Positions 43,890 to 54,474 of a stretch of 64,000 bases of DNA are shown here, in pieces. Below the pieces are notes generated by a model that ran no database searches, was not told the DNA's origin, and saw only the letters and a list, made by a program, of their open reading frames with translations. The stretch is from Anodontia alba (lineage: Eukaryota; Mollusca; Bivalvia; Lucinida; Lucinidae): positions 127,619,555-127,683,554 of the forward strand of contig OZ024821.1 of the NCBI GenBank assembly GCA_964016985.1, given 5' to 3'. The position numbers and the translations under genes were made by a program. The first letter of the stretch is position 1; every line of letters begins with the position of its first letter.

Positions 43890-44030
43890 ATAAGACATTT
43901 TTTCAGCTGAAAAGGACTAATATTTTCTTATTTCTCCAAGGAAACACGTTGTGGATACTCATTAAAAGCACCTTGTTGAGGCACTTCTAATGTGTACCAG
44001 GTATGTGGTTATTCCTCTTATCTGGAGCTA
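43890..44030. repeat. Hairpin of the ACTCATTAGAA group
   Basis: ATTTCTCCAAGGAAACACG, GTGGATACTCATTAAAAGCA and the complementary right arm. Similar hairpins: 45790-45985, 48720-48850, 49140-49300, 50885-51085, 51945-52125, 54475-54620, 57540-57700. Confidence 0.6.
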
Positions 44031-44047
44031 TGGATCAAACCGCACCA

Positions 44048-44155
44048 CCCAGCTAGCATTCTACGTAAATCTACATCGGACCGTCATCGGCCCGTCAGCT
44101 ACCCTGACGGGCCGATGACGGCCCGATATTGATTTACGTAGAATGCTGACTGGGC
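44048..44155. repeat. 108-bp near-perfect palindrome, twin of 23817-23927
   Basis: Arms begin ACCCAGCTAGCATTCTACGT; centre CAGCTACCCTGACGG. Mismatches between arms are few. Confidence 0.85.
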
Positions 44156-44400
44156 ATTGGCTGATCTGAGCCTTTGCTGACTGTGTATGTCCTTTCACTC
44201 ATGGCAGAGCTAACATAAGAGGAGTGAAGACTCACCAAAATACAAGACTGCACAGTCTGATGAAAGCTTTAGTGTTTTCACACACAACATAATGACTAAG
44301 TGGAATGGATACATCTTCAAGGGAAGTAACTCAGATATAGAAATATTTACCTCCTTCACCATAGGGGCTATTCTAAAAGGAAAGAATTTATATTCTTTAA

Positions 44401-44592
44401 CCCTTTTCATGCTGAATAAATTAAGATGTCACGCCCACTTCTAATTTTCAGCCAATCAGATTACTTGATCCAGGTTGTTGATACAAATACACATAATGTC
44501 AAACAGTGCAGATCCAGATCAGCTGGCTTCTTCAGTAGCCAACTGATCTGGACCTACACTGCCGGGAATATCCAGGTTCAGCAGGACAAGGG
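44401..44592. mobile_element. TTAA-flanked MITE with CCTGCTGAA-type termini
   Basis: TTAA at 44397-44400 and 44593-44596; ends CCCTTTTCATGCTGAA and TTCAGCAGGACAAGGG. Hairpin core at 44496-44570 (AACAGTGCAGATCCAGATCA). Confidence 0.85.
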
Positions 44593-44596
44593 TTAA

Positions 44597-45215
44597 TATG
44601 TAGCCTCCATTTCTGATGGGATTCAAGTACTTGGGGAGGGAAATCCTGTTTGCAAAAGTTGCCTCCCTTTGAAAAATGGTGCAAAAGCTTCAGGTGTATC
44701 CATTCACCTTAAAAAACTACTAAAAACAGAATATGACCAAACTGCCATGCATGAATGAAAAGGCAGGTCTGGATATGCTCAGTCCATATCTGACACTTGT
44801 AGGTTTTGTCCATCCCCAGTTTATCTGAGGCATCATTAGTAAATAGGTGAGATATCTCTCCAAAGAATAGAAATTTAAAAACAATCTCCAAAAAGGAAAT
44901 TTGAAAATTAAAATAAATAGCAGATTCAGACAGAATATCTTCATGAAAGCCTGTCTAATGTGCCCATGATAGACACATGTAAAGGGTCTTCTGGAATATA
45001 GGAAACACACAGACTCAGATCAGCATCTACATGTATACAGTTTGATCAGTGTCTGCATCTTTCCAACGCAAAATATCCGGACATCAAAAGGGTTTTCAAA
45101 AATATTTGCAACAGACAGAGATCAGCATGAAAAGTATGTAGTATGATCAGTGCTGCACCTTTCCAACACACAGTATTATAAAATTTCGTACATCAAAGTT
45201 TCTGACAAAATGGTA
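44597..45215. other. MITE remnant and unassigned sequence
   Basis: 44600-44720 has right-hand blocks of the GAATTTGCTCCC MITE. The rest shows no supported gene. Confidence 0.4.
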
Positions 45216-45216
45216 T

Positions 45217-45290
45217 ATCCAAACAGTGTAGACCCAGATCAGAATCAACTGAGCAGTCTGATCAGGGTGTACATTATTTGCCATTCCACT
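45217..45290. repeat. Hairpin core
   Basis: CCAAACAGTGTAGACCCAGA with a diverged right arm. Confidence 0.6.
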
Positions 45291-45479
45291 AAGTATTTTA
45301 GGACACAACTATAAAATCAAAAAAAGATTGTACACAAAAAGCAAAATACACGCAAAATATGTATGGAAAAAAAGTGTTTGAAATTTTAGGACATTTACCA
45401 TATACCTGAATAATATGCAGTCCAAAACTGTCATACAAATTTATTTTCTGCTATCAAAAGATGATAAGTGGGTATTTTA

Positions 45480-45655
45480 CCTCCCTTTCAACATTATCTA
45501 CATTCAATTGAGACGAAGGAATGGTAATAATGAATGACTCTGTGCAATAAAGCACCCTACAGTGATAAGCTGAATTTTGCCTCCAGCAGTATTCGAGACA
45601 GGAACCTGATGGTCCAGTTGAAAGCATTAACCACTCAGCCACCCGGACACACACA
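45480..45655 (-). mobile_element. tRNA-derived SINE-like segment
   Basis: On the minus strand it reads GTCCGGGTGGCTGAGTGGTT (A-box-like, Ser/Leu tRNA style) and later GTCTCGAATACTGC in place of a B box. The body is unrelated to the other SINE families here. Confidence 0.5.
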
Positions 45656-45993
45656 CACAAAACTACATACTGCTACCAAAATCGCCACTAATATCACAAA
45701 ATAAATTAAAGCTAAGCCTATAAAACATCTCAGTGCACAATAATATATCTGAGCCACAACTCCAGAAAATGTACCACTAGACATGCATTCCAAGCTCCAG
45801 AATAAAAAGGGTATCAACATAATATTTTTCCTATTTCTCCATGAAAATATGTGTTGTTGGTACATGTATTCATCAAAAGCTTCTTTACTGAGGTGATTCT
45901 AATATCATAAAACACATTTTCGTGGAGAAGTAAGAAAAATGTCAGTACTTTTTTGGTTGAAGAAAAGTGCCTTATCTAAAGCTATGGCATTCC

Positions 45994-46521
45994 CAACTGT
46001 TACAACCTAGCACTCCTGCCTTCGATTATCTGCCTTGGCAGATTACGCATAGCCTGCAAGTATATATTCAATCTCTGACAACTGACTCTTTGGCTCAGTG
46101 GTTGGCGCATTGGATTTTTAACCGAGAGGACCAGGTTCGATTCCCACGATCAGCGGGAAATTTTTATCAGCTATGCTTCATTCCTTTGTTATGATTTTCA
46201 TGTCATAAGATGGGGGCTCGTCCGGGACAGGACTTTATACGCCAAAAATAGCTTCAGTCATCATAAATGATGACTTCCTTGAAAAGGGGGAGTGTTACAA
46301 CCTAGCACTCCTGCCTTCGATTATCTGCCTTGGCAGATTATGCATAGCTTGCAAGTATATATTCAATCTCTGACAACTGCATCAGGGAGTCGACTCTTTG
46401 GCTCAGTGGTTAGAGCACTGGATTTTTAACCGGGGGACCGGGTTCGATTCCCACGATCGGCTGGAAATTTTTATCAGCTATGCTTCATTCCTTTGTTATG
46501 ACTTTCATGTCATAAGACAAC
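45994..46521 (+). mobile_element. Complete miniature LTR element (TRIM) with tRNA-like LTRs
   Basis: Two direct LTRs (45998-46210 and 46293-46517) begin TGTTACAACCTAGCACTCC and end CATAAGA; the left one lacks 13 bases. Between them are only 82 bases. At 46211-46228 the primer site TGGGGGCTCGTCCGGGAC matches the 3' end of tRNA-Pro at 17 of 18 positions; a polypurine tract GAAAAGGGGGAG abuts the right LTR. The target duplication CAAC is present on both sides. Each LTR carries an A box (TGGCTCAGTGGTTAGAGCAC, near 46091 and 46399) and a B box (GGTTCGATTCC, 46134 and 46441) at tRNA spacing. There is no coding capacity, so it needs proteins from another element. Confidence 0.85.
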
Positions 46522-46733
46522 GAAGACTCAGATTTGCCTGCACATTAAAACAGTCCGGGCCCAGTTGTTCAAAGCATTGTTAGCTTAATGAGCGCGTTTG
46601 TGGTCAAAATGTTAACTGTTCTAGTAAGTACAATATCTTATTGACAGGTATTTTTGCTGAAAAAATGTGGGTAGTTTTTGCAAATGCAAAAGCTACTCAC
46701 ATTTTTTTCAGCAAAAATACATGTATTAGCGTA

Positions 46734-48067
46734 TGAGGGATGTTCGAAATGTATTGCTTATTTCTATCTGGAGACTTCAAATTTCAAGTTAGCCCAAAAG
46801 TACTCATTTCATGCCCTCGAAGTACTCCCCGTGGCTAGAAATGCAAAGTTTCAGCCGATGTATCCACTTCTTGAAGGCGTCACAGTACGCTGATTTGGGC
46901 ACAGTAATAAGGTACTGATGAATGGCAGATCTAAGTGCCTGTCGGGACTGGTATTTCCGCCCAGCAAGGAATGCTTTTAATTTCGGAAACAAAATCATAT
47001 GGGGCAAGGTCTGGGGAATACGGGGGGTGAGGCAAAACAGTTACTTTTTCTTTCTTCAAAAACGCCGTAACTTTTGCGGAGGTATGAGCTGGGGCATTGT
47101 CATGTAGAAGACGGACATGTTTAAAACTAGTGGCAGAGCATCGTTTCTGATAATACTTTTTCAGTTTCTTCAGTACTACGTCTTTGTAGTACTTTCCGGT
47201 GATGCTTTTGCCCTTTTTCACTGGCACTTTTATTGCGACTCCTTCACCAGAGAAGAAGATTGCATACAAAACCTTCTTTGTACTCAAAGAACGTTTGGCA
47301 ATTATTGGGCGTTTGCTGTGTTTAGTGGCCCAGATCTTATTGCTAACCTTTCTGACGGACTCAAAATAACGGACCCAGGTTTCATCACCTGTGACGACAT
47401 TGGCAAACTGCTTTTTGTCATATTTTGGAAACATTTGAAGCAGCTTTTTGGCCACTTTAACCCGTTGCCTCTTTTGCTCGTCAGTCAACAGATGTGGCAC
47501 CCATCTAGCAGAAATCTTTCTGACTTTCAAATGCTTCTTCAAAATAAGGTGAACCGTTGATAGTGATATGCCTACCTTTCGTGCAATATCACGAACTGTA
47601 AATCTGGCATCTCCTTCAATGATTTCCTTTATTTTGGAAACGATTTCTTTACGAGATGCAGATTTTGGCCTACCTGATTTCGGTGCATTTTGATGGACTC
47701 TACACCAGACTCAAATTTCTTTTTCCACCGCCGAACTGTGTCATAAGACACACAAGAAGGTCCAAAAGCAGTAGAAATTTCAGTCATCAGCTTCTTCAAA
47801 GAACAACCAAGTTTTGAGCGAGCTTTGATGTAAGCCCGTATTTCATCTTTTTTGTCAATGCTTCTACCAACCATTTTTACTGCAGTGGTCAATGACTGCG
47901 TGTATTCAAATGGCAAATTTTATGTCTTACTCTTAGTCTAACATGTACATTTATACACCATTGTGTAGATATTGAATAACCCTATACAGGTATGTATTGG
48001 TTTTTATCGTGCCCCACATGGATATCGAGCTAGAGGACAATAAGCAATTCATTTCGAACATCCCTCA
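46734..48067 (-). mobile_element. mariner transposon, 1334 bp
   Basis: Terminal inverted repeats of about 30 bp (TGAGGGATGTTCGAAATG at both ends, one mismatch in 30). It sits between TA duplications (46732-46733 and 48068-48069) inside the GGCCCAGTTG MITE. Length, TA target and DD34D transposase are typical of mariner. The transposase gene is on the minus strand and is broken. Confidence 0.9.
46804..47916 (-). pseudogene. mariner transposase, DD34D, two frameshifts
   Basis: The N-terminal frame (47916 to about 47670) holds the first helix-turn-helix region (LTTAVKMVGRSIDKKDEIRA and on). A one-base shift near 47670 moves to the central frame, which has the second HTH (VRDIARKVGISLSTVHLIL). 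It then has VTGDETW (first Asp), HDNAPAHT (second Asp) and YSPDLAPYDF (third Asp, 34 residues after the second). A missing T near 46993 moves to the third frame, FPKLKAFLAGRKYQ and on, ending at 46804. All catalytic Asp residues are intact, so inactivation is by the two indels only. Confidence 0.9.
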
Positions 48068-48127
48068 TATGTGCCATATTTAACGATACACTAACTAACA
48101 ACATCGTTAGTTTTGAACAACTAGGCA

Positions 48128-48715
48128 CTGATCAGTCTTCACTTTAACCCTGAAAAAAAAATTAAATCCTTGGCTAGCCATTCAAAGACTTTACTGCAAA
48201 CACCAATGAGATTACATGAATGAGCAGGCTGATCAGTCTTTGCTGGATGTCCATGTCTGAATGTACATTATCTTGCAGTGCAGCTCATTTTGTTCTACTA
48301 AAGCTAGCAATATGGCTCAACAATAAACTATTCTTAAAGCACTAATCACAATTTTAGCAGAGGACATTTTGATTTTTTTTTTTTTTTTCATAGGAAATAT
48401 AGCTTGAAATTTCATGTGAATATACCAACTCTTGTTTTCTATGAAAAATAACAAAAAAGAAAATTAGAATGTCGTATGCTACATTTTGTTTAGTGCTTTA
48501 AGGGTTAAATGAAACAAACTGAAGACATTCAATAAAGAACGAAAAATTGATGATGTTCTTCTTATTTTTCCCAGAAAACAGGATTTGACATTTGGAGACA
48601 ATTTGCATGAAATGTCAAAACCTGTTTTCTCCAATTCTGGGTAAAATTAGAAAAAATATTTCAATATGCCTGCTGAAAATTTTTCCCCCAAGTGCTAAGC
48701 TTTACGGAGTATTCA
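48128..48715. repeat. CCCTTAAA MITE and CACTCTGGG MITE
   Basis: 48331-48504: ends TCTTAAAGCACTAATCACA and AGTGCTTTAAGGG with TTAA on the right. 48545-48710: inverted CACTCTGGG family copy with palindrome TTTGGAGACAATTTGCATGA. Confidence 0.65.
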
Positions 48716-49550
48716 ATAATAATTCTGTGATACTTTTTCTCCAGTTTTTCCACTTAAACATATATTGTGGCTTTGTGGGTACACTTCTGAAGAGTATCCA
48801 CAGTGTCTTTTATGGAGAAATAAGAACAAAATCCAAAGTATCACCAAAATCTCCTCCTTAATAAGTCCTCTGCATTCAAGTTTCTTAAAGAGCAGTAGCA
48901 TAGCATAACCTGCTCTCATCCCTCAATATCTAAATGGAATCTTTCTACACTAAATTTAGACAAGTTCATTAACTCAGCATGGGATGTTCAAGAAAAATCA
49001 AAGAGACATATTGTACATAACCTGCACAGAGACAGTCTATTTAACTAAACATTTTACAGCAGTAGCACATAAATGCTTCAAAAGGTGTGCATTTTGAAAA
49101 TAAAGAAGAACTCATTATACAGGGTAGAAATTTGTTACAAAATCATAAGAAATCATAAAAATGTATACAATCATAGCGCCAGATAAAAGGGTATCCACAA
49201 AATGTTTTTCTTAATTCTCAAGGAAAACATATATGTGGGTACTCACAACATATGTTTTTGTGGAGAATTATGAAAAATATCAATACTTTTTGGTTGAAAC
49301 AAGAAATGTCAATAATCAGTGCTTATTAGATTCCAACCCCCATCCCCCTACCCCACCCCTTGGCAGAAATAATAGACAGACATGCATGTACGGACACCAT
49401 GAAAACAGTATACCCCCTCTTGCACACAATTTGCAGTGAGGGTGGGGGAGGGGGGGTATCTGGAGCTTTGATACAATCAGATCACAGGATAACAAAAACA
49501 ATGTCAAACACAGAGACAGTCAATAAGATGCTATTATTGTATTAACCCTA
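48716..49550. repeat. ACTCATTAGAA-type hairpins, otherwise unassigned
   Basis: Hairpin remnants at 48720-48850 and 49190-49300 (AAAACATATATGTGGGTACT). No gene. Confidence 0.45.
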
Positions 49551-49554
49551 AGTA

Positions 49555-49780
49555 TTAGGTTTGGTTTCGAGTTTAACAGCCCAGTCAACACTATAAAGGT
49601 CATGTTGAGGCGGTCAGTTTACCTAACCACACTTTTCCTGGGTAGGCTTAATTTCTATACAGATAACCTGTACTTCCTAAGTATTAGGACAGATAGGTCA
49701 GAGCAAGTCAGATGACAAGGAACACAATTCTGATCAGAGTCTACACTGTTTGCCATTCATACTGCAGTTTTAGATGTATC
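49555..49780. repeat. SINE fragment and half hairpin core
   Basis: 49560-49675 is a headless SINE body (AACAGCCCAGTCAACAC, TTTCCTGGGTAGGCTTAATT). 49718-49760 is the right half of a hairpin core. Confidence 0.55.
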
Positions 49781-49836
49781 AACAGATAATAACATGAACT
49801 GTTCAATATTTTGGGCAAGAACAGTAAGGAGTTCAG

Positions 49837-50054
49837 GGCCCAGTTGTTCAAAGCATTGTTAGCTTAACGAGCTCAAAATGTTAACTGTTCTAGTAAGTAT
49901 AATATCTAATTCACAGGTATTTTTGCTGAAAAAATGTGAGTAGCTTTTGCATTTCATTTTTTCAGCAAAAATATTAGTGTATATGCCATATTTAACAATC
50001 AAAGTTTTAACAATATGTTAACTAACGACATCGTTAGTTTTGAACAACTGGGCT
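49837..50054. mobile_element. GGCCCAGTTG MITE, CAG-flanked
   Basis: CAG at 49834-49836 and 50055-50057; ends GGCCCAGTTGTTCAAAGC and TTTTGAACAACTGGGCT. It supplies the empty-site reference for the mariner insertion at 46734. Confidence 0.85.
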
Positions 50055-50269
50055 CAGATGTCTTAATATTTAGGGTAAATATCCTACGTTGCGATATTAA
50101 AGAGACAGAGACTGTGACTTTTAAAGAATTTTGGTCTGTGTAAGGGCAATATTGAACAGTTAATGCACAAATTATGCCTTGTGCTTTTCTTTATGAAAGA
50201 GCAATTTTTGATTTTAACAAGAACTGCTCACACTGTCTACTGAGGCCGTAAGGACAAAAAATTGCAGGC

Positions 50270-50600
50270 ATTTTTCTTCAGGCAGAACATGGCATCTGAT
50301 CAGGGTCTCCAATGTTTGCAAATAGGTCAATCATTTTTCTTTAGGAATATCTTCATCATATAACCTGACATACCTAAAACCGAAAATGGACTCTTCCAAT
50401 ATATGCAATATGTCTGTCAAAAAAGTGTTGACTGAATGACAATCAGTGCTGATCCTCATCCTCAACCCATTAAACAATGAATAAACTCTCCCACACTATA
50501 TATTGAAAGAGTCAATTTTCGATTTCAGGTATGTCAGGCTATCTGATATAGCTATTCCTAAAGAAAAATGGTTGAACTGGGTTAAGAGCAGCTTGATCTT
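50270..50600. mobile_element. Two CCCATTGTAG-type MITE fragments head to head
   Basis: 50275-50410 and 50465-50590 carry TAGGAATATCTTCATCATAT, GACATACCTAAAACCG and GACTCTTCCAATATATG in opposite orientations. Confidence 0.55.
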
Positions 50601-50704
50601 AGTCTCCACTGTTAACTCAGGTATGTCTGTCCAAATATTTAGAATAAATATGGTAATATTATGTTTTAATGTATTTACCCTAAGTATTTGGACAGAGATG
50701 CTTC

Positions 50705-50778
50705 AGCAAACAGTATAGACCCAGATCAGATGCCGCAGAATGCAGCATCTGATCAGGGTCTACACTGTTTGCCACTCA
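50705..50778. repeat. Hairpin core, near-perfect
   Basis: AGCAAACAGTATAGACCCAG to GGGTCTACACTGTTTGCC around GCCGCAGAATGCAGC. Confidence 0.8.
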
Positions 50779-50884
50779 GTCCATATATTCTAGACACCCC
50801 TTCACATTGTCCAATAGAATTGTTAAAGTTTTAGGATGTTTAGAATTAAGTGAACTAATACTTAGGGTAAATATGGTACCATAT

Positions 50885-51330
50885 ATCTTCCTATAGCTCT
50901 AAATAAGAGAATATCCATATAAATGCTTTCTTATTCCTCCACAAAACATATGTTGAGGGTTCTAATTGGAATTGCCTGTGCAAGGCAGTTACAAAGCATA
51001 CCCACAACACAACACATCTTCTTGAGAACTAAGACAATTTGGATGATAAATGATGTCTTATCTAGAGTAATGCTACCATGCATCATAATTATGACTGCAC
51101 CAAGAAAAAGTGTGTCTTCAAGGCATATGAGACCAGTAAAGATCCAGATCAGACAGCAAAGCTGCACAACCTGATCAGGATCTTTGTTATTCATAGATAA
51201 ATTCTACTTTATCCAATGATTCTGTAAGCAAACAGTTAAGGCCCTGATCAGACCATGGATGTGCAGGTTGGTCTGTGTCTTCGCTGTCCACTTATGCTCA
51301 AAGACACATTTTCACATGGTGCTACCAATA
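50885..51330. repeat. Three consecutive hairpin elements
   Basis: 50920-51040 ACTCATTAGAA-type; 51133-51195 hairpin core (AAAGATCCAGATCAGACAGC); 51215-51330 GGCCCTGATCAG variant with CCAATGATTCTGTAAGC. Confidence 0.55.
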
Positions 51331-51369
51331 TAATATCATAATTATGGCAATAAATCTATCATCTATAAT

Positions 51370-51575
51370 TCAAGTTCCGTCTAAGTTTATAACTAGTACA
51401 TCATCGAACACTTCTCCGACCGTATCCATGCCACCATGAATCAGACAAAGATGAAATTTCTTTTGCTCAGTGAGCGTCGCCTCGGGAACATTAGCTGTGG
51501 CACCATCTACGTCGTCATAGTTACTGCTGTCATGGAAACCAGAGGCTTCAGTGCCCACAGTGCTTACAACACAAT
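51370..51575 (-). CDS. RABEPK: RABEPK, last coding exon
   Basis: The acceptor (read on the minus strand) is TTTCATCTTCCAG before 51575; the exon opens in phase 1, so the preceding G completes a GAT codon, and it runs to TGA at 51372-51370. It encodes an acidic linker (HDSSNYDDVDGATANV) followed by FHLCLIHGGMDTVGEVFDDV, the last kelch strand set, which matches the C-terminal FGGMNTEGEIYDD of vertebrate RABEPK. The open frame continues upstream to 51615, but only the acceptor at 51576-51577 joins exon 2 in frame. Confidence 0.85.
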
Positions 51576-51654
51576 CTGGAAGATGAAACGAACGAATGTG
51601 ATGTTTTCTACCCATTCTTGTAGGTCTAGATAAGCAGTGTATACTATCCAGATA

Positions 51655-51928
51655 CAGTCGAACTTCAATGGCTCGAGCATCTTTGGGACCATGGAAATTG
51701 GTTCGAGAGATGGGTAGTTCGAGCCACCGAGATTTAATTATGGCGCGAGGTCAGGAAGCAAATGGCAATAATTTATGGAAATGTTTTCAATTTTATACAC
51801 AATAATGGTATGTTGCATGCACTCATTAGAATCGGCCCGATGAGGCGAATTTCGTAGGGATTCAAAAACGAGTTCGAATAAGCCATGGTAAACGAGCCAT
51901 CGGTGTTCGAGCCATTGAGGTTCGACTG
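51655..51928. mobile_element. pogo-like MITE B family, intact TA-flanked copy
   Basis: Between TA dinucleotides, ends CAGTCGAACTTCAATGGCTC and GAGCCATTGAGGTTCGACTG. The interior has GCACTCATTAGAATCGGCCC. It lies in RABEPK intron 2. Confidence 0.85.
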
Positions 51929-51944
51929 TAACTATTTTCTTTAG

Positions 51945-52640
51945 TCTCCCATAGCTCCAGATAAGGCACTTTTTTCCAACTGAAAAGTACCAATGTTTTT
52001 CTTATTTCTCCACAATAACGTAATTTATGAGAGGCATTTGTAATGATTACCCACAACATGTTTTCATCAAGAAATAAGAAAAATATTACATGTACATGTA
52101 TGTGGATATCCCTCTCGTCTGCAGCTATGTGAGACTCCACTAGAACATGTTGTGGTGATAGTGTTGCCATCAATAAATAGCATGCTGAAGATTAACCGAT
52201 ATTATTGCATAAAAAGCAGTGTCACACCTTATTAACAGGCGTGCATTAACCGACGAAAAGCCGTGTATTAAAAAGGCAATTCACGTGCTGCTAATGCACG
52301 GCTACGCAACTTTCAATATGTTCGTACCGGGGCCACAGATTTGCTGCCGTTACGGGATGTGTACTGCCCAGCCCCAGAATGAGCACAGTCCGTGGAAATT
52401 ACATTTGTGAGACAGCGGTGAAAAAGCGAAACAAAATAATGCAAGAAATAATGCGAAATGGAGCAAATGTTTTCAGTTTTTATGCAATAATAGTGACTGA
52501 ACATGGTTTTTCAATGCATTAATATTTGCCAGGTCCCTTGGGAGGTGTTGAAAACCGCGGCCTTCAGCCCCGTTTTTCAACACCTCCCACGGGACCTGGC
52601 GAATGTTAATGCATAAAAAATCATGTTTGATCCCAATATT
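51945..52640. repeat. Hairpin elements in RABEPK intron 2
   Basis: 51945-52125 is an ACTCATTAGAA-type hairpin. 52495-52625 is a long palindrome pairing TGCCAGGTCCCTTGGGAGGT and TTGAAAACCGCGG with CACCTCCCACGGGACCTGGC. Confidence 0.65.
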
Positions 52641-53164
52641 ATCACTCAAGAAAAGTGGAGTATTATGAAGTGTTTGCAAAACTTTGCATGCTACATGCTG
52701 TAGGTAAAAATTTCCTTGACGACAATCTGAAATCTTTATTTTGCCTCTCCAAAATGGATTTGACCTGTCAAGTAAATTATCTCAGGAGATCAGAACTTTA
52801 ATATACCATGCACATTTATATATGCATTTATATATGTCCAAAGTTTGTAATCCTAAAAGTCTAATGATCTATAAGATGGCATTAATTACAAATGCACAGA
52901 TGGATGGACAGGATTACACTTCACCTGACTCTTCAAAAATATACAAGATAGTTAGTGATGAAATATGGTTTAAAAAATCTCAAAAATAACGAAACAATGA
53001 TAGTCCCCTTGAAGCATGTAAGAAACTAGCTTACAACCCCTAGTTTTTATCCTTTAAACTAATACAGACTAAAATTATCAGATGCATCATCCTTTTCAAA
53101 GTAATGGATTAAATCACACCCTTTTAAAATTACAGGTATTTTATCTAGAGTTATGGGCACTCAC
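52641..53164. other. RABEPK intron 2, unassigned part
   Basis: No repeat recognised. Confidence 0.4.
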
Positions 53165-53383
53165 CAGTGACAGCAAACTCAGGGCAACTACTTCTCGAAC
53201 TAGCACTACCAGGCTTGGCCATTTCTCGCTCTAACACCTCCTGAGCTTGCTTAGTTGCAGTAACAACATCTGGTGTTGATTCTGTTGTCAAACTGCGCTG
53301 AATCTGTATCACACACATACCAAAGTCCAGTCTGCAGGGTGGGGGTGGTCCCTGAATGTCGAGTTTAGTCCATTGTAGAGTTC
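53165..53383 (-). CDS. RABEPK: RABEPK, middle coding exon
   Basis: Acceptor ATTGTTATAG before 53383 and donor GTGAGT after 53165 (minus strand), phase 1 at both ends, 73 codons. It encodes LQWTKLDIQGPPPPCRLDFG and MCVIQI, matching the HWTLLKFDTLLPPGRLDHSM region of vertebrate RABEPK. A polar stretch (TTESTPDVVTATKQAQEVLE and on) is then inserted between the fifth and sixth kelch units. The exon was found from splice signals and homology; it is short and has no ATG of its own. Confidence 0.85.
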
Positions 53384-53476
53384 CTATAACAATAATTCAG
53401 AGCTAAATACAAGCTAACTACATGACAGTCTCTTTATAACACTATGGTTGGTGTCTATAATATGGTAAAGCCTTAA

Positions 53477-53688
53477 CACTTAGCACTCTGGGTAAAATTT
53501 TCAGCAAACAACATATCAAAATATTTTTTTATTTTTCTCTGAAAACAGGTTTCGACATTTCAATTTTTTCCCAGAAAAAAGGTTTTGACATTTTATGCCA
53601 ATTGAAATGTCAAATCTGGTTTTCTGGGAAAATAAGAAAAATACCATCAATTTGTCATCTGCTAAATTTGCCCATAGAGTAGTAAAGG
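53477..53688. mobile_element. CACTCTGGG-family MITE, TTAA-flanked
   Basis: TTAA at 53473-53476 and 53689-53692. An internal duplication of the AAACAGGTTTCGACATTTCA arm is present. Confidence 0.8.
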
Positions 53689-53925
53689 TTAAATAAACAT
53701 TATAACTACAGTAACATGACCAGAAGTTCTGTATCACTTTGACAAGATGTTCCCAGATCATGGGATAACACCAGACATCTGCATCAAATGTGACCCAGAG
53801 GTATGAGAACAAACCATGACACAATACAGAGCATAGCGCATATAACATACACATAAGTGTATTTATTATAAGCCATGAAAATCAATCCTAAAGACACCAT
53901 ACACAACAGGAGCAGATTACACTCT

Positions 53926-53992
53926 ATTTTTTTTTTTTTCCTAAGAAATTAATGCAGAGAATGCACACGAAATGTCAAGCATTTTTTCTTGG

Positions 53993-54025
<33 letters not shown>
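53926..54025. repeat. Poly-T tracts
   Basis: T runs at 53929-53939 and 53998-54025. Confidence 0.9.
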
Positions 54026-54026
<1 letters not shown>

Positions 54027-54099
54027 TAGACTGTCAGCCAAAATTTTGAGCAGTGCTTTAATGGTAGATAGGAGCAGTTGAACAGTTGACAATGTGGGA

Positions 54100-54427
54100 C
54101 TGTTACGCAGATGTTGCTTCTTTTATAGAGAAGATCCCTTTTCAGGGGGAGATAGGTGTGCACGAAAGCAAACAGGAAGTCAGACATTATCTCCTTTTGT
54201 GAAAAATGGCAGCTAACTCTCCAAATGTATCTATTCACCTTAATGCCTAGCACTCTGGGAAAAATTTTCAGCAGATTACATTCCGAATTTTCTTATTTTT
54301 TCCAGAAAACAGGATTTGACATTTGAGATTTTGCATGAAATGTCAAATCCTGTTTTCTGAGAAAAATAAGAAAAATATCACCAATTTGTCATCTGCAGAA
54401 TTAGCCCAGAGAGTGGTGAAGGTTAAA
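54100..54427. mobile_element. GAATTTGCTCCC MITE remnant abutting a TTAA-flanked CACTCTGGG MITE
   Basis: 54110-54243 is the right half of the former (GTGCACGAAAGCAAACAGGA, CTATTCACCTTAA). The latter occupies 54244-54422 between TTAA at 54240-54243 and 54423-54426, so it inserted into or next to the end of the first. Confidence 0.75.
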
Positions 54428-54474
54428 TGCACAAAGTCCTCTCCAAAATTGGCACCATCAATATACACATACAT

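Larger units (their letters stand above)
46558..48127. mobile_element. GGCCCAGTTG MITE interrupted by mariner
   Basis: The left half (46558-46733) starts GGCCCAGTTGTTCAAAGC and includes the AAAGCTACTCAC palindrome. The right half (48068-48127) runs ATGTGCCATATTTAACGATA to TTTGAACAACTAGGC. The uninterrupted copy at 49837-50054 confirms the junction. Confidence 0.85.

Noticed and set aside
46090..46150. Two functional tRNA-Lys-like genes (here and near 46400)
   Set aside because: The D arm and B box look right and the loop could read TTT, but acceptor pairing is poor and both lie at the same place in two LTRs, so they belong to the TRIM.
51576..51615. RABEPK last exon starting at the ATG near 51615
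   Set aside because: That ATG frame has no in-phase acceptor matching exon 2; the acceptor TTCCAG at 51576 gives continuous frame.
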